NCBI GenBank assembly: GCA_014338185.1
Contig: QUBV01000021.1
Span: forward strand, 1 to 42,442
Direction of reading: 5' to 3'
Length of the DNA: 42,442 bases
Origin: Lysobacterales bacterium
Lineage (GTDB): Bacteria; Pseudomonadota; Gammaproteobacteria; Xanthomonadales; Rhodanobacteraceae
Shown here: piece by piece, positions 28,539-36,802 of the stretch
How positions within the stretch are numbered: the first letter of the stretch is position 1
Layout: every line of letters begins with the position of its first letter
Position numbers and translations under genes: made by a program
Notes under the pieces: generated by a model
Told to the model about the DNA's origin: nothing
The model's database searches: none
Seen by the model: only the letters and a program-made list of their open reading frames with translations

Positions 28539-28565
28539 GGCCAGGGCGGTGGTTCGCGGCCGCGC

Positions 28566-28574
28566 ATTCTAGCA
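28566..28574 (-). promoter_or_regulatory. Extended -10 promoter element of purM
   Basis: On the minus strand it reads TGCTAGAAT, identical to the element before tsaB, and predicts a start about 20 nt before the purM ATG. GGCTTG lies 17 nt further upstream as a weak -35. Confidence 0.5.
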
Positions 28575-28673
28575 TCGGCCGTGCCAGCCAAGCCGCCGCG
28601 GGCGCCGGTGATTGGACGTGCTGGCGTGCTTTGGGCAGACTTGCGTGGTCCTTGCCCTGGATGGACTTCGACC

Positions 28674-29306
28674 GTGTCCCTGCTTCGCCTGCTGCACTTC
28701 GTGCTGGCCGCGTGCGTGCTCGCGGCGAGCCTGCCTGCCAACGGCGCGCGCTTGCCCTACAGCGGCAGCGTGCAGGTGCGCTCGCAGGACGAGGCCGAGC
28801 GCGCCGATGCGCTGCGCAGCGCGCTGGCCAAGGTGGTGATCGAGCGCAGCGGCGATGCGGCGGCGCTCGCGCGCGAGGACGTCGCCAACGAGGTGGCCAA
28901 GGCCGACCGCTACGTGCTGCAGTACAGCTACCAGCGCGCGGCGCCCGGCGCGCCGCTGCAGCTGGTCGCGCAGTTCGACGCGGCGGCGGTCGATGCGCTG
29001 CTGCTGCGGCTGGGCCTGCTTGCGGAAACACCGGCCACGGGCGCGGTGGCCGGCCAGACCCGGGTGTGGATCGGTGGTCTGCACGACGCCGACGACTGGC
29101 TGCGCGTATCCGGTTACCTCGCCCGCCATCCCATGCTGCGCGACAGCCGGCCGCTGGCCGCACACGACGAGGGCGTGCTCATGCAGTTGGACCTGGCCGG
29201 CACGCTGGCGCAATTCCTCGACGCGCTGGCGCAGGAGCGCACGCTGGTGCCGGATGCGGGTGCCGCGCATGCGGATGCCGCGGCCACGCTGCTGCTCGTG
29301 CCATGA
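28674..29306 (+). CDS. DUF2066 exported protein
   Basis: 210 residues from a GTG at 28674, the start that gives a signal peptide directly (SLLRLLHFVLAACVLAASLPANGARL). The DUF2066 pattern follows: YSGSVQVRSQDEAERADALRSALAKVVIERSGD, then YVLQYSYQRA and LVAQFDAAAVDALLLRLGL. It is shorter than the DUF2066 proteins I recall (over 300 residues), ending soon after TLVPDAGAA, so the C-terminal part may be absent. Function unknown; periplasmic location likely. It stops 4 bp before the next gene and probably leads the operon with the phosphatidyltransferase, permease and hda genes. Confidence 0.75.
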   Translation: MSLLRLLHFVLAACVLAASLPANGARLPYSGSVQVRSQDEAERADALRSALAKVVIERSGDAAALAREDVANEVAKADRYVLQYSYQRAAPGAPLQLVAQFDAAAVDALLLRLGLLAETPATGAVAGQTRVWIGGLHDADDWLRVSGYLARHPMLRDSRPLAAHDEGVLMQLDLAGTLAQFLDALAQERTLVPDAGAAHADAAATLLLVP

Positions 29307-29310
29307 CTCG

Positions 29311-29868
29311 ATGCTGCGCCACCTGCCCAACCTGATCACGATATTGCGCATCGCGCTGGTGGTGCCGCTGTGCCTGCTGGTGCTGTCGCGGCAGTGGCCG
29401 CAGGCGCTGGCGGTGGCTGCGGTCGCGGGCGTGAGCGATGCGCTGGACGGCTTTCTCGCCAAGCGCTTCGGCTGGCAGAGCTGGATCGGCGGCATGCTCG
29501 ATCCACTCGCCGACAAGCTGCTGCTCATCGCCTCGTTCGTCACGCTCGCCGTGGTCGAGGCGATTCCGGCATGGCTGGCCGCGCTCGTGGTCGGGCGCGA
29601 CCTCGTGATCGTCGCCGGCGCGTTCGCCTACCATGCGCTGATCGGGCGCTTCAGCGCCCAGCCCACGCGCTTGTCCAAATGGACGACCGTGGTGCAGATC
29701 GCATTCGTGCTGTACACGCTGCTGCGGCTGACCGGCTGGACCGCGGGCCTGCCCGAACTCGACCGGGCGTTGATGGCGCTGACCGCCGTGCTCACCCTCG
29801 CCAGCGGCGCCCATTACGTCATCGTGTGGGGCCGCCGCGCACTCACGCAAACCAGGAGCCCGTCGTGA
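29311..29868 (+). CDS. CDP-alcohol phosphatidyltransferase family protein
   Basis: 185 residues. The family motif is complete: Asp43, Asp46-Gly47, Ala50-Lys51 (Lys where Arg is usual), Gly60, Asp64 and Asp68, read from SDALDGFLAKRFGWQSWIGGMLDPLADK. About five to six transmembrane helices are visible. The N-terminus LPNLITILRIALV is like PgsA or cardiolipin-type enzymes. It should exchange CMP of CDP-diacylglycerol for an alcohol; glycerol-3-phosphate is possible, but this may be a second PgsA-like paralogue. The stop overlaps the next start (GTGA, 4 bp). Confidence 0.88.
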   Translation: MLRHLPNLITILRIALVVPLCLLVLSRQWPQALAVAAVAGVSDALDGFLAKRFGWQSWIGGMLDPLADKLLLIASFVTLAVVEAIPAWLAALVVGRDLVIVAGAFAYHALIGRFSAQPTRLSKWTTVVQIAFVLYTLLRLTGWTAGLPELDRALMALTAVLTLASGAHYVIVWGRRALTQTRSPS

Positions 29869-31052
29869 ATGAACCGCTTCCCCCGCGCGGGCTCGACCTG
29901 CGCTGGCAATGGCTGATCCTGCTCGGCCTGATCGGCGCGCTGCTGTACTGGCTGCGACCCGTGCTCATGCCGTTCGCGGTGGCGGCGCTGTTTGCCTACC
30001 TGTTCGATCCACTGGTCGACCGGCTCGAGCGCCGGCTCGGACGATCGCTCGCGGTGAGCCTGGTGTTCACGCTGGTGACGATCCTCCTGATCGCGGTGGT
30101 GCTGGTGCTGGTGCCGTTCATCGAGCACCAGATCAGCAACTTCCTCGGCCAGTTGCCGGTGTGGGTGGGCTGGCTGCAGACCCATGCGCTGCCCTGGCTG
30201 CAGCAGCGCTTTGGCGTGACGCCCGAACTGCTCGACACCCAGCGCATCTTCGATGCGTTGCAAAAGCACTGGAAGGAGGCCGGCGGACTGGCCGCCAGCG
30301 TGATCGGCGAGGTGTCGCGCTCGGGCCTCGCGCTGGTCGGCTGGATCCTCAATCTCGTGATGATCCCGGTGGTCGGCTTCTACCTGCTGCGCGACTGGGA
30401 CGTCCTCATCGAGCGCATCAACGGTCTCATCCCGCGTGCGGTGGAGCCGGTGGTGTCACGGCTCGCGCGCGAGTCCGACCAGGTGCTCGCCGCGTTCCTG
30501 CGCGGCCAGCTCAGCGTGATGCTCGCGCTCGGCCTGTTCTACGGCGTGGCGCTGTGGCTGGCCGGCATCAGCGTGGGGCCGCTGATCGGCATGCTGGCCG
30601 GGCTCATCAGCTTCGTGCCCTATCTGGGCGCGATCACCGGCGTGCTCATGGGCGTGGTCGCGGCGCTGGTGCAGTACCAGGACTGGGCCCACGTGCTGCT
30701 GGTGCTGGGCGTGTTCGTGGTCGGGCAGATGCTGGAAGGCTACGTGCTGGTGCCGCGCCTGGTCGGCGACAAGATAGGCCTGCATCCGGTGGCGGTGATC
30801 TTCGCGGTGCTGGCCGGCGGCGAACTGTTCGGGTTCCTCGGCATCCTGCTCGCGTTGCCGGTGGCGGCGGTGGTGATGGTGCTGCTGCGCTACGTGCATG
30901 AGCGCTATACCGGCAGCGCGCTGTATCACGAGGGCGCAGCGGACGCGGTCGCGACCGCGGCGGCGCATGCCGAGGGTGCCGCGGCAGCGGTGCCGACGGC
31001 GCCTGCGGCAGCGGTGGCGGCGCCGGCCGCGGATCCTCCCGCCGCGCCATGA
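29865..31052 (+). CDS. AI-2E family transporter (PerM/YdiK-like permease)
   Basis: 395 residues from a GTG at 29865, with GGAG 7 nt upstream; the ATG one base out of frame is not usable. About eight transmembrane helices in the family arrangement are seen, with LRPVLMPFAVAALFAYLFDPLVDRLERR, PVVGFYLLRDWD, FLRGQLSVMLALGLFYGVALWLAGI, ISFVPYLGAITG and LVPRLVGDKIGLHPVAVIFAVLAGGELFGFLGILLALPVAAV. The last 50 residues are Ala/Pro/Glu low complexity. Some relatives are sodium/proton antiporters, and the AI-2 export role is disputed. It sits directly before hda, as perM-type genes do in related bacteria. Confidence 0.92.
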   Translation: MNEPLPPRGLDLRWQWLILLGLIGALLYWLRPVLMPFAVAALFAYLFDPLVDRLERRLGRSLAVSLVFTLVTILLIAVVLVLVPFIEHQISNFLGQLPVWVGWLQTHALPWLQQRFGVTPELLDTQRIFDALQKHWKEAGGLAASVIGEVSRSGLALVGWILNLVMIPVVGFYLLRDWDVLIERINGLIPRAVEPVVSRLARESDQVLAAFLRGQLSVMLALGLFYGVALWLAGISVGPLIGMLAGLISFVPYLGAITGVLMGVVAALVQYQDWAHVLLVLGVFVVGQMLEGYVLVPRLVGDKIGLHPVAVIFAVLAGGELFGFLGILLALPVAAVVMVLLRYVHERYTGSALYHEGAADAVATAAAHAEGAAAAVPTAPAAAVAAPAADPPAAP

Positions 31053-31735
31053 GCGCGCAGTTGCCGCTCGCGTTGCGCTGGCCCGCGCACCAGCGGCTGG
31101 CGGGCTTCCGGCCCGGTGCCAATGCGCTCGCGCTCGAACTGGTGCGCGGCGCGGCCACGCAGCCGGGCACGGCGTGGCTGTACCTGTCCGGCCCGCCCGG
31201 CAGCGGACGCACCCACCTGCTGGTTGCCGCCTGTGCCGCCGCGCAGGCACAGGGGCGCAGCGCGCAATACCTGCCGCTGGCGAGTCTGCCCGATGCGACC
31301 GCGGCGCTGCGCGGCTGTGGCGGCAGCGCGCTGCTCGCGATCGACGACGTGGATGCGATCGCGGGTGTGGTCGACGCCGAGCAGGCGCTGTTCGACCTCT
31401 ACAACCGCTGCCGCAGCGACCAGGCCAGCGTGCTGTTCGCCGCCGGCGCCGCGCCCGCGCAACTGGCGCTGGTGCTGCCCGACCTCGCCTCGCGCCTGGC
31501 CGCCTGTACCCAGCTCGTGCTCAGGCCCCTGGCCGAGGCCGAGCGGCGTGAACTGCTGCGGGAGCGCGCACACGCGCGCGGCATCGAACTGGACGCGGGC
31601 GTGCTCGACTGGCTGTTCACGCGCAGCCAGCGCGACCTCGGCTCGCTGCTCGCCTTGCTCGAACGCATCGACCAGGCCTCGCTGGCGAGCCAGCGTCGCG
31701 TCACCGTGCCGTTCCTGCGCAGCCTGCTCGACTGA
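31049..31735 (+). CDS. hda: DnaA regulatory inactivator Hda
   Basis: 228 residues, overlapping the permease gene by 4 bp (ATGA). The N-terminal QLPLAL (4-9) is the expected sliding-clamp binding motif. The AAA+ domain has the P-loop variant SGPPGSGRTHLL, with Arg in place of Lys as in E. coli Hda. Walker B is LLAIDDVDAIAG, and the domain ends with the lid sequence SQRDLGSLLALLERIDQASLASQRRVTVPFLRSLL. With the clamp it promotes hydrolysis of DnaA-bound ATP after initiation. Confidence 0.94.
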   Translation: MSAQLPLALRWPAHQRLAGFRPGANALALELVRGAATQPGTAWLYLSGPPGSGRTHLLVAACAAAQAQGRSAQYLPLASLPDATAALRGCGGSALLAIDDVDAIAGVVDAEQALFDLYNRCRSDQASVLFAAGAAPAQLALVLPDLASRLAACTQLVLRPLAEAERRELLRERAHARGIELDAGVLDWLFTRSQRDLGSLLALLERIDQASLASQRRVTVPFLRSLLD

Positions 31736-31739
31736 CCCA

Positions 31740-31756
31740 GGCGCGGGCGCCGCGCC
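31740..31756. terminator. GC stem-loop between convergent hda and POT transporter genes
   Basis: A perfect 7-bp stem (GGCGCGG with CCGCGCC) with a 3-nt loop fills most of the 24-bp gap between the two stop codons. No T tract follows on either strand. Confidence 0.42.
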
Positions 31757-31759
31757 GGC

Positions 31760-33259
31760 TCAGCGCTGCGCGTGCTGCGCCGACAGCTTCTTCATGAGCG
31801 GCAGCACCGCGATTGCGATGAGCGTGCACACGATCGCCGCGATGCCGAGCTTGTTGAACAGGTTGGTGTAGATCGGCAGCGTCTGCAGCGGCTCGGTGAT
31901 GTCCTCGGGCACGCTCGCGTAGGTCGCCACCACGCCGCCGAGGTACTGCGACACGCCCGAGGCGACGAAATACGCGCCCATCATGAAGCCGCCCATGCGC
32001 TCGGGGACGTAACGCGCGATCATCGCCAGGCCCAGCCCGCTCACCAGCAGTTCGCCGAGCGAGATCGCGCCATAGCCCCACACCATGAGCCACGAGGACA
32101 CCTTGCCGTTGGCGTCGGCATAGCTGCCCGCGGCGCCGTAGATGAAGAAGCCGAGCGCGATGATCACGAAGCCGATCGCGAACTTGGCGGCGATCGACAG
32201 GTTCTTGCCGCGCTTGCCCGACCAGGTGTACCACCACGCCAGCAGCGGGCTGAGGATGAAGATCCAGATCGGGTTGAGCGCCTGGAACTGCGCCGGCGAC
32301 CAGGTGAACAGCGTGCTGCCGAACAGCGTGAAGCTCCAGTCGACATTGCGCAGCGCGAACAGGCTCAGCGAAGTCGACATCTGCTGGTAGAAGATGAAGT
32401 AGAACACCGTCTGCACCGTCAGCACCAGCGCGGCGATGAGGCCGGCGCGCTCGTCCTTGCGCCCGATCGCGATGAGGTAGACGAACACGCCGAGCACGCC
32501 GATCGCGGCGATGTAGACGAAGGCGCGCGCCACCGCCTGATGCTGCAGGATGTAGGCCGACGCGAACACCGCCGCCACGCCCAACCCGAGCACCGCGCCG
32601 AGCTTGCCCGGACTGACCGGCTGCTGGTCCGGCGCCGAGCCGATGTGCGCCATGCTCGCGCGCATCGCCAAGTAGTTGAACAGGCCGACCACGAGTCCGG
32701 CCGCGCACACCGCGAAGGCGACGTGCCAGCCCAGTTCATTGCCGTAGTTCGCGTTGACGTAGTCCTTGAGCCACGGCGTGAGCAGCTGCGAGATCATCGC
32801 GCCGAGGTTGACGGCCATGTAGTAGATCGTGAAGGCGCTGTCGATGCGCGCATCGTCGCCCTCGTAGATCTTGCGCACGAGGTTGCCCGCGTTGGCCTTG
32901 AACAGGCCGTTGCCGACCACGATCACGCCCAGCGCGCAGAACAGGAACCAGGTGCTTTCGGTCGGCACCACCATGAGCGCATAGCCGATCGCGAGGATGA
33001 ACGCGCCGAGCAGCATCGTGCGGCGCGTGCCCAGGATCTTGTCGCCGACCCAGCCGCCGATCGCGGGGGCGACGTAGATGAGCGCCGCGGCCGCACCCCA
33101 CACGAGATTGGCGCGGTCGTCGGAGAACGCCAGGCGCTGCACCATGTAGTACACGATGAGCACCTGCATGCCGTAGTAGCCGAACCGCTCCCACATCTCG
33201 ATGAGGAATACGGTGGTGAACGAGCGGGTCTGGCTCGGGCGTGCGGGCAGTGTGTTCAT
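31760..33259 (-). CDS. POT/PTR-family proton-coupled oligopeptide transporter
   Basis: 499 residues from the ATG at 33259. The family motif ExxERFxYY is present as EMWERFGYYG (21-30). PTR2 signature segments are APAIGGWVGDKILGTRRTMLLGAFILAIGY, GNGLFKANAGNLV and FTIYYMAVNLGAMISQLLTPWL. About 12-14 transmembrane helices fill the chain. It should import di- and tripeptides with protons. Upstream of the ATG the sequence is CGGACCCCGCG, with no strong Shine-Dalgarno. It is convergent with hda and stands alone. Confidence 0.94.
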   Translation of the reverse strand: MNTLPARPSQTRSFTTVFLIEMWERFGYYGMQVLIVYYMVQRLAFSDDRANLVWGAAAALIYVAPAIGGWVGDKILGTRRTMLLGAFILAIGYALMVVPTESTWFLFCALGVIVVGNGLFKANAGNLVRKIYEGDDARIDSAFTIYYMAVNLGAMISQLLTPWLKDYVNANYGNELGWHVAFAVCAAGLVVGLFNYLAMRASMAHIGSAPDQQPVSPGKLGAVLGLGVAAVFASAYILQHQAVARAFVYIAAIGVLGVFVYLIAIGRKDERAGLIAALVLTVQTVFYFIFYQQMSTSLSLFALRNVDWSFTLFGSTLFTWSPAQFQALNPIWIFILSPLLAWWYTWSGKRGKNLSIAAKFAIGFVIIALGFFIYGAAGSYADANGKVSSWLMVWGYGAISLGELLVSGLGLAMIARYVPERMGGFMMGAYFVASGVSQYLGGVVATYASVPEDITEPLQTLPIYTNLFNKLGIAAIVCTLIAIAVLPLMKKLSAQHAQR

Positions 33260-33341
33260 CGCGGGGTCCGTGCAGGCAAAACAGGGCAAGGGTAACGCAT
33301 GCGCACGCGACGCCGTGCTGCGCCGCACGCAGGGCAAGGTC

Positions 33342-33980
33342 TCAGGCGCGGCGCGCCGGTGCGGGCAGCCAGCGCTGCGTGAGCGTGGCCAGCAGCAGCG
33401 TGTAGAGCGCCGCCAGCAGCGCCGAGGCCATCACGTCGGAGAGGAAATGGCGTGCCATGTCGATGCGCGCCGCGATCGCGAACAGCGGCGCGCACAGCAG
33501 GGCCGCGCGCTGCCACCACGCGGGACAGGCGGCCGCGATCGGCAGCAGCAGGCCGAAGTAGAACGAGGAATGGCCCGAGGGGAAGCTGCCGCCGCCGACG
33601 AACCAGACCTGCGACCAGTCGCCGCTGGCGAGCACCTGTTCGGGACGCAGGCGGCCGAACAGGCTCTTGCCCAGCATCATCGAGGCGATCGTGGCCAGTT
33701 GCACGAGGGCGGCCAGCGCCAGCACGCGCGGCCAGCGCGCCTCGCGCATGAGCGCGAGGCCGGCCAGCGCGAGCGCGAGCGTGATCGAGCCGGCGAGCCA
33801 ATACCAGGTGTGCAGGCCCGAGAGCGTGTCGAGCAGGTCCAGCGGCACCACGAACACGTCCGCGCGCTCCAGGCCGCTGGCGCGGATCCACTGCGCGAGC
33901 ATGCGGTCGATGCCGAGCAGTCCGGCCGTGCCGAGCGCGCCGAACAGCACCGCCGCGATGAGCAGGAAGCGCCGGCTCAT
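33342..33980 (-). CDS. PAP2-family lipid phosphatase
   Basis: 212 residues from the ATG at 33980; upstream in-frame sequence is Arg-rich and not membrane-like. Six transmembrane helices are likely. All three catalytic motifs are present: KSLFGRLRP (Lys105, Arg112, Pro113), PSGH (134-137) and R-x5-H-x3-D (Arg172, His178, Asp182). It could act on phosphatidate, phosphatidylglycerolphosphate or undecaprenyl pyrophosphate. Its neighbour across the divergent spacer is diacylglycerol kinase, which catalyses the reverse of a phosphatidate phosphatase step. Confidence 0.88.
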   Translation of the reverse strand: MSRRFLLIAAVLFGALGTAGLLGIDRMLAQWIRASGLERADVFVVPLDLLDTLSGLHTWYWLAGSITLALALAGLALMREARWPRVLALAALVQLATIASMMLGKSLFGRLRPEQVLASGDWSQVWFVGGGSFPSGHSSFYFGLLLPIAAACPAWWQRAALLCAPLFAIAARIDMARHFLSDVMASALLAALYTLLLATLTQRWLPAPARRA

Positions 33981-34259
33981 GCGTGCCCCCGCGCGTGCCG
34001 CCCCATGCCCGCGGTCACGGCCCGGCCGTGGCTTGCCCCGTTCGCGATCGACATCCACCGCCCTCCCCAAGCAAGAACGCCACCACCTGCGCAGGTCGAG
34101 CAGCGCCTGTGGCATGATCGAACGTGTTGCGCGGCCGCCGGCCGCCACGGCGATATTCCGCGATCGGCGCATCGTTGTTCAAGTCGGGGTACTGCCCCGG
34201 CCGTGACACCGGCGCAGCGCTGCGCACTTCGCGGGCGATGGGATGGGGGTTTGCACGGC

Positions 34260-34628
34260 ATGCCAAGCACCGAGCCGAGGGGGCCGCGCCAGATCGCGCG
34301 CGCATTCAAGTGGTCGATGCAGGGCCTGCGCGCGGCCTGGCGCCACGAGGCCTCGTTCCGCCTCGAAGGCTACCTGTTCGTGATCCTGTTCCCGCTCGGC
34401 CTGTGGCTCGGCCACGGCGCGCTGGAGAAGGCCTTGCTGGTCGGCAGCCTGCTGCTCGTGCTCGCGGCCGAACTGCTCAACTCGGCCATCGAGGCCGTCG
34501 TCGACAAGACCACGCCCGAGTTCAACGAACTGGCCGGCCGCGCCAAGGACATGGGCTCGGCGGCGGTGTTGCTGCTCATGTGCAACGTGCTGCTGTGCTG
34601 GGGACTGGTGCTGTACCCGCGTGCCTGA
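34260..34628 (+). CDS. dgkA: Diacylglycerol kinase
   Basis: 122 residues, the size of E. coli DgkA. Catalytic and Mg-binding positions are Glu30 in WRHEASFR, and Glu71, Asn74 and Glu78 in AAELLNSAIEAVVD, with AKDMGSAAVLL after them. Three transmembrane helices are evident. It phosphorylates diacylglycerol (or, in Gram-positives, undecaprenol) to recycle lipid at the inner membrane. The ATG at 34260 has only a weak G-rich stretch upstream. The 279-bp spacer toward the PAP2 gene holds no other gene. Confidence 0.94.
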   Translation: MPSTEPRGPRQIARAFKWSMQGLRAAWRHEASFRLEGYLFVILFPLGLWLGHGALEKALLVGSLLLVLAAELLNSAIEAVVDKTTPEFNELAGRAKDMGSAAVLLLMCNVLLCWGLVLYPRA

Positions 34629-34718
34629 GCCCGCGCCGCGCGGCGCCACTTGCGCGCACGCGCAGGCGGCCCCACAGTGCGCACTGCCGGCGTGGCCGGT
34701 GGCACTGACGGAGGCGCC

Positions 34719-35327
34719 ATGCGCACGATTCGCCTGTTGATCCTGCTCACGCTGCTGGCTGGCCTGGGCGGTTGCGGCTACAACCAGATCCAGGCCAACG
34801 ACGAGGCGGTCAAGGCCGGCTGGTCGGAGGTGCTCAACCAGTACCAGCGCCGCGCCGATCTCGTGCCCAACCTCGTCAACACGGTCAAGGGCTATGCCCA
34901 GCACGAGGAAGCGGTGTTCACCCAGGTGACCGAGGCGCGCGCCAAGGTCGGCACCATCAAGCTCAGCGTCGACGACCTCGGCGACGAGGCCCGCATGCGG
35001 GCGTTCCAGCAGGCGCAGGGCGAGCTGTCGAGCGCGTTGTCGCGCCTCATGATGGTGTCGGAGAGCTATCCGCAGCTCAAGGCCGATGGCCTGTTCCAGA
35101 ACCTGCAGGCGCAACTGGAAGGCACCGAGAACCGGGTCACGGTGGCGCGCAACCGCTACATCCAGCTGGTGCAAGACTACAACACCCACATCCGCTCGTT
35201 CCCGACCAATCTCACCGCGATGCTGTTCGGCTACAAGGCCAAGGCCAACTTCTCGGTCGACAACGAAAAGCAGATCTCCACCGCACCGACCGTCGATTTC
35301 GGCAAGCCCGCTCCGGCCCAGCCGTAG
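34719..35327 (+). CDS. lemA: LemA-family lipoprotein
   Basis: 202 residues from the ATG at 34719, with GGAGG about 4 nt before it. A lipobox LAGLGGC ends the signal sequence. The LemA four-helix domain follows: YNQIQANDEAVKAGWSEVLNQYQRRADLVPNLVNTVKGYAQHEEAVFTQVTEARAKV, then ALSRLMMVSESYPQLKADGLFQNLQAQLEGTENRV and ARNRYIQLVQDYNTHIRSFPTNL. LemA genes are usually paired with TPM-domain genes, as here (13-bp spacer). Role in vivo unknown. Confidence 0.93.
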   Translation: MRTIRLLILLTLLAGLGGCGYNQIQANDEAVKAGWSEVLNQYQRRADLVPNLVNTVKGYAQHEEAVFTQVTEARAKVGTIKLSVDDLGDEARMRAFQQAQGELSSALSRLMMVSESYPQLKADGLFQNLQAQLEGTENRVTVARNRYIQLVQDYNTHIRSFPTNLTAMLFGYKAKANFSVDNEKQISTAPTVDFGKPAPAQP

Positions 35328-35340
35328 GAGGGCATGGCCG

Positions 35341-36225
35341 GTGCATGTCTGGCGTGGCCTGTTCGTCGCGTGGCTGTGGCTGGCCGGCGCCGCGCCGCTG
35401 GCGGCTGCGGACCTGCAGCCGGTGCCCGCGCTGCACGCGCGCGTCACCGACCTGACCGGCACGCTCGACCGCGCGCGGGCCCAGGCGCTGGAGCAGCGCC
35501 TGGCGGAACTGGAGCGGGCCAAGGGCGCGCAGCTTGCGGTGCTGATCGTGCCCACCACCCAACCCGAGGACATCGCCCAGTACGGGATCCGTGTCGGCGA
35601 TGCGTGGCGGCTCGGGCGCAAGGAGGTGGATGACGGCGTGATCCTGATCGTGGCCAAGAACGACCGCCGCGTGCGCATCGAGGTCGGCACCGGACTCGAA
35701 GGCGCGATCCCCGATGCCGCGGCCGCGCGCATCATCCGCGAGTACATCACGCCCAGGTTCCGCGATGGCGACTACGCCGGTGGCATCGATGCCGCGGTCG
35801 GCGCCTTGACCCTGCTCATCAACGGCGAGGCCTTGCCGGCGCCGCTCATCGAGGAGGACGCGCCGGGCGGTGGCGACATCGACGTGGCCTGGATCGTCGC
35901 GTTCTTTGCCGCGGTATTCCTCACCACACTGCTGAGCCCAATGCCGAGGTGGCTGGGCGCGCCGCTGGTGGGCGTGGGCGTGGGCGTGGCGGTGTGGTAC
36001 GCGACCGGCATGCTGGTGGCGGCGGTGGTGCTGGGACTGCTGGGCGTGCCGTTCATGCTGCTGGTGACCAGTTCCGGCAGCGGCCGCTTTGCCAGCGGTG
36101 GAGGCTCGGGTGGTTTTGGCGGTGGCGGCGGGGGTGGCGGTTGGAGTGGCGGCGGTTCGTCGGGCGGCGGCTTCAGCGGTGGCGGTGGCGGCTTTTCCGG
36201 CGGCGGCGCCTCGGGGAGCTGGTGA
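35341..36225 (+). CDS. TPM-domain membrane protein (YgcG family) with Gly-rich tail
   Basis: 294 residues from a GTG at 35341; GGAGGG (35327-35332) lies 8 nt upstream and the ATG at 35334 is out of frame. A signal peptide (VWRGLFVAWLWLAGAAPLAAA) is followed by the TPM domain: ARVTDLTGTLDRARAQALEQRLAELERAKGAQLAVLIVPTTQPEDI, then WRLGRKEVDDGVILIVAKNDRRVRIEVGTGLEGAIPDAAAARIIRE. Two transmembrane helices come next, then about 50 residues almost entirely Gly and Ser with Phe/Trp. The tail is common in this family. Its stop shares one base with the next start. Confidence 0.9.
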   Translation: MHVWRGLFVAWLWLAGAAPLAAADLQPVPALHARVTDLTGTLDRARAQALEQRLAELERAKGAQLAVLIVPTTQPEDIAQYGIRVGDAWRLGRKEVDDGVILIVAKNDRRVRIEVGTGLEGAIPDAAAARIIREYITPRFRDGDYAGGIDAAVGALTLLINGEALPAPLIEEDAPGGGDIDVAWIVAFFAAVFLTTLLSPMPRWLGAPLVGVGVGVAVWYATGMLVAAVVLGLLGVPFMLLVTSSGSGRFASGGGSGGFGGGGGGGGWSGGGSSGGGFSGGGGGFSGGGASGSW

Positions 36226-36713
36226 TGCGCGCGCTGCGCCATGCCTTCGGCCTCGGCCGCGTGCGCCGGCACTTCCCGCCGGCCACGCTCGATGCGATCC
36301 AGCACGCGATCGCCGCGGGCGAGGCGCGCCATCGCGGCGAGATCGTGTTCGCGGTGGAAGCCACGCTCGGCATCGCCGCGGCCTGGCGCGGGCGCAGCGC
36401 GCGCGAGCGCGCCCGCGAGGTGTTCGCGCAGCTGCGGGTGTGGGACACCGAGTACAACAGCGGCGTGCTCATCTACCTGCTGCTGGCCGACCGCGCGATC
36501 GAGATCGTCGCCGACCGCGGCATCGCCGCGCGCGTGGATGGCGCGCAATGGCAGGGCGTGTGCGAACTGCTGCGCGAACACTGCCGGCGCGGCGACCCGG
36601 CCGGCGGCGCGCTGGCCGCGGTCGATGCGGTCAACGCGATCCTCGCCCGGTATCTGCCGGCGGGCGCTGCGCCCGCGCGCGACGAACTGCCCGACCGGCC
36701 GGTGCTGCTGTAG
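36225..36713 (+). CDS. Second TPM-domain protein
   Basis: 162 residues, starting in the TGATG overlap with the preceding gene. The TPM fold is visible in IQHAIAAGEARHRGEIVFAVEATLGIA, ARERAREVFAQLRVWDTEYNSGVLIYLLLADRAIEIVADRGIAARVDGAQWQGVCELLREH. No signal peptide or membrane helix is evident, so unlike its partner it is probably cytoplasmic. The lemA-TPM-TPM trio is a recurring arrangement; its biochemical role is not settled. Confidence 0.88.
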   Translation: MRALRHAFGLGRVRRHFPPATLDAIQHAIAAGEARHRGEIVFAVEATLGIAAAWRGRSARERAREVFAQLRVWDTEYNSGVLIYLLLADRAIEIVADRGIAARVDGAQWQGVCELLREHCRRGDPAGGALAAVDAVNAILARYLPAGAAPARDELPDRPVLL

Positions 36714-36802
36714 CGCGGTGCTGCGCCGGCGGCGCGCGGCCGAGGTTGTGGCCCGGCCACGCTGGCGCTACCGTGCCGGTCTTTGCCTGGCAGGGGCTGC
36801 GC

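Noticed and set aside
26778..33272. Similar CGGACCCCG(C/T)G sequences directly before the DUF3108 and POT transporter starts
   Set aside because: Only two examples and within GC-rich DNA; too short to claim a shared regulatory site.
34108..34132. TGGCAT followed by TTGC upstream of dgkA, considered as a sigma-54 promoter
   Set aside because: The GG and GC elements are about 16 nt apart rather than 10, so it does not fit the -24/-12 spacing.
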